A stretch of 18,840 nt of DNA from the NCBI GenBank assembly GCA_037447655.1, contig JBBHKE010002860.1:1-18840 (forward strand). The letters run 5' to 3'. This document shows, piece after piece, positions 17,989 to 18,840 of this stretch; position 1 is the stretch's first letter; every line of letters begins with the position of its first letter. Origin of the DNA: Zygnema cylindricum. Lineage: Eukaryota > Streptophyta > Zygnematophyceae > Zygnematales > Zygnemataceae. The position numbers and the translations under genes were made by a program. Below the pieces are notes generated by a model. The model made no database searches. It had not been told where the DNA came from and saw only the letters and a list, made by a program, of their open reading frames with translations.

Positions 17989-18840
17989 TAGCACTAACTG
18001 TTTGTGTAATTTAGATAACAATTATTCTTAGCAATACCAATTCTTGTTAGTGCTAACAGTTGGTGTAAGTTAGATAACAATTTTGTTAGCGCAAACAGTT
18101 TGTGTAATTTAGATAACAATTCCTGTTAGCAATAACAATTCTTGTTAGCGCTAATAGTTTGTGTAAATTAGGTAACAATTCCCGTTAGCTTTAACAGTGT
18201 GTGTAAGTAAAGTAACAATTCTTGTTAGTGCTAAGAGGTTTTGTAATTTTGATAACAATTTATGTTAGCAATACCAATTTGTGTAAGTTAGGTGACAATT
18301 TTTGTTATCGCTAACAGTTTGTGTAAGTTAGGTTAATAGTTTGTGTAAATTAGATAACAATTCTTGTTAGCGCTAGCAGTTTGTGTAAGTTAGGTAACAA
18401 TTCTTGTTAGCGCTAACAGTTAGTGTAAGTTAGGTAACAATTTTTGTTATCGCTTACAGTTTGTGTAAGTTAGGTAACAATTTTTGTTAGCGCTAACAGT
18501 TTGTGTAAGTAAGGTAAAATTTTATGTTAGCGCTAACAATTTGTGGAAGTTAGGTAACAACTCCTGTTAGCGCTAATAGTTTGTGTAAGTTACGTAACAA
18601 TTCTTGTAAGCACTAACAGTTTGTGTAATTTAGATAACAATTCCTGTTAGCACTAACAATTTGTGAGATTTAGTTAACAATTTCTTTTAGAATTACAGTT
18701 TGTGTACTTTAGGTTACAATTCTTGTTAGCGCAAACAGTTTGTGTAAATTAGGTAAAATTCATGTTAGCGCTAAGAGTTTGTGTAAGTAAGGTAACAATT
18801 CTTGTTAGGGCTAAAAGTTTTTGTAATTTAGGTAAAAATT
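17989..18840. repeat. Diverged satellite monomers to window end
   Basis: The ordinary 40-bp monomer continues to the last base, with a half-unit hybrid near 18130 and a short GGTTAATAG monomer near 18326. The array end is not in the window. Confidence 0.8.

Larger units (their letters stand above)
683..18840. repeat. Tandem satellite array, about 40-bp palindromic monomer
   Basis: The array is head-to-tail from about 683 to the window end and continues beyond it, about 18.1 kb and roughly 450 monomers. The common monomer consists, in order, of CTGTTAGCGCTAACAG (a perfect 16-bp palindrome), TTTGTGTAAG, TTAGGTAAC and AATTC, giving 40 bp and about 15 G+C. Frequent variants have GTAATTTAGATAAC, GTAAGTAAGG or GTAAATTAGG in the linker, TT, AT or GTT before the palindrome, and GCGTTA, GCGATAA, GGGCTAA or GTGCTAA in it. 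TAA and TAG recur in shifting frames on both strands, so it is non-coding. There are no unique spacers, so it is not CRISPR. AGCGCT is an AfeI site in most monomers. I do not recognise the family by name. A centromeric, pericentromeric or other heterochromatic location is possible but not shown. Confidence 0.97.

Noticed and set aside
683-18840. CRISPR array
   Set aside because: Repeats are contiguous with no unique spacers, monomers diverge continuously, and no cas-like gene is present.
683-18840. Telomeric repeat because TTAGG (and sometimes TTAGGG) recurs
   Set aside because: TTAGG occurs once per 40-bp unit, never as a tandem 5-7-bp repeat, and the unit has unrelated sequence between.
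683-18840. Bacterial LacI/GalR-type operators, because TGTTAGCGCTAACA and TGTTACCGGTAACA have that form (dyad with central CpG)
   Set aside because: The resemblance is real but the context is an 18-kb tandem satellite with no bacterial gene, promoter or regulator in the window. Convergence on a short CpG-centred dyad is more likely.
683-18840. Repeat-protein gene encoded by the array
   Set aside because: The 40-bp period is not a multiple of three and stop codons fall in all frames on both strands within one or a few monomers.

Overview
The window is almost entirely one tandem satellite. About 682 bases of non-repetitive DNA at the left (1-682) are followed by an array of a roughly 40-bp monomer that starts near 683 and runs off the right end, about 18.1 kb and on the order of 450 monomers. 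I see no credible protein-coding gene and no RNA gene. The monomer length is not a multiple of three and the monomer is full of TAA/TAG on both strands, so the array cannot code.

The source is most likely a eukaryotic nuclear genome. The flank leans towards a flowering plant: it has the ATCCAACGGCTCACATC-type sequence common in plant intergenic DNA, a CCACGTGG G-box, a dense cluster of GTAC cores, a CT-rich tract and a TATAAAA on the strand pointing into the array. This assignment is an inference, not a species identification.

The monomer (about 37% G+C) is built around the palindrome CTGTTAGCGCTAACAG, which has one central CpG-containing AGCGCT. It continues with a GTTTGTGTAAG linker and a second, imperfect dyad, GTTAGGTAAC, followed by AATTCCT. 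The two dyads align as two diverged halves of about 20 bp, so the 40-bp unit looks like an old internal duplication. Half-register products support this: 22-bp short monomers and about 20-bp extra half-units occur throughout.

Layout of the array: 683-2000 left edge, diverged, with a 499-bp segmental repeat. 2000-3988 diverged monomers with several copies of a recognisable variant cassette. 3989-8880 a young higher-order repeat (HOR) of two alternating units (842 and 801 bp; dimer 1643 bp) that are nearly identical between copies, each starting at a 22-bp palindrome. 8881-11000 two older copies of a roughly 1.0-1.1 kb relative. 11000-12825 diverged monomers. 12826-13800 an abruptly corrupted stretch that may be a sequence-quality artefact. 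13800-18840 diverged monomers with a 281-bp tandem HOR (about 15029-15600), a 683-bp offset duplication (about 17015-17988) and a second short corrupted patch (16660-16815).

The points most worth attention are the palindrome whose variants often change symmetrically in both arms, the alternating HOR bounded by a doubled palindrome, the evidence for half-monomer recombination, the possibly artefactual degenerate zone, and a promoter-like flank that would transcribe the satellite. No multi-gene system is present.
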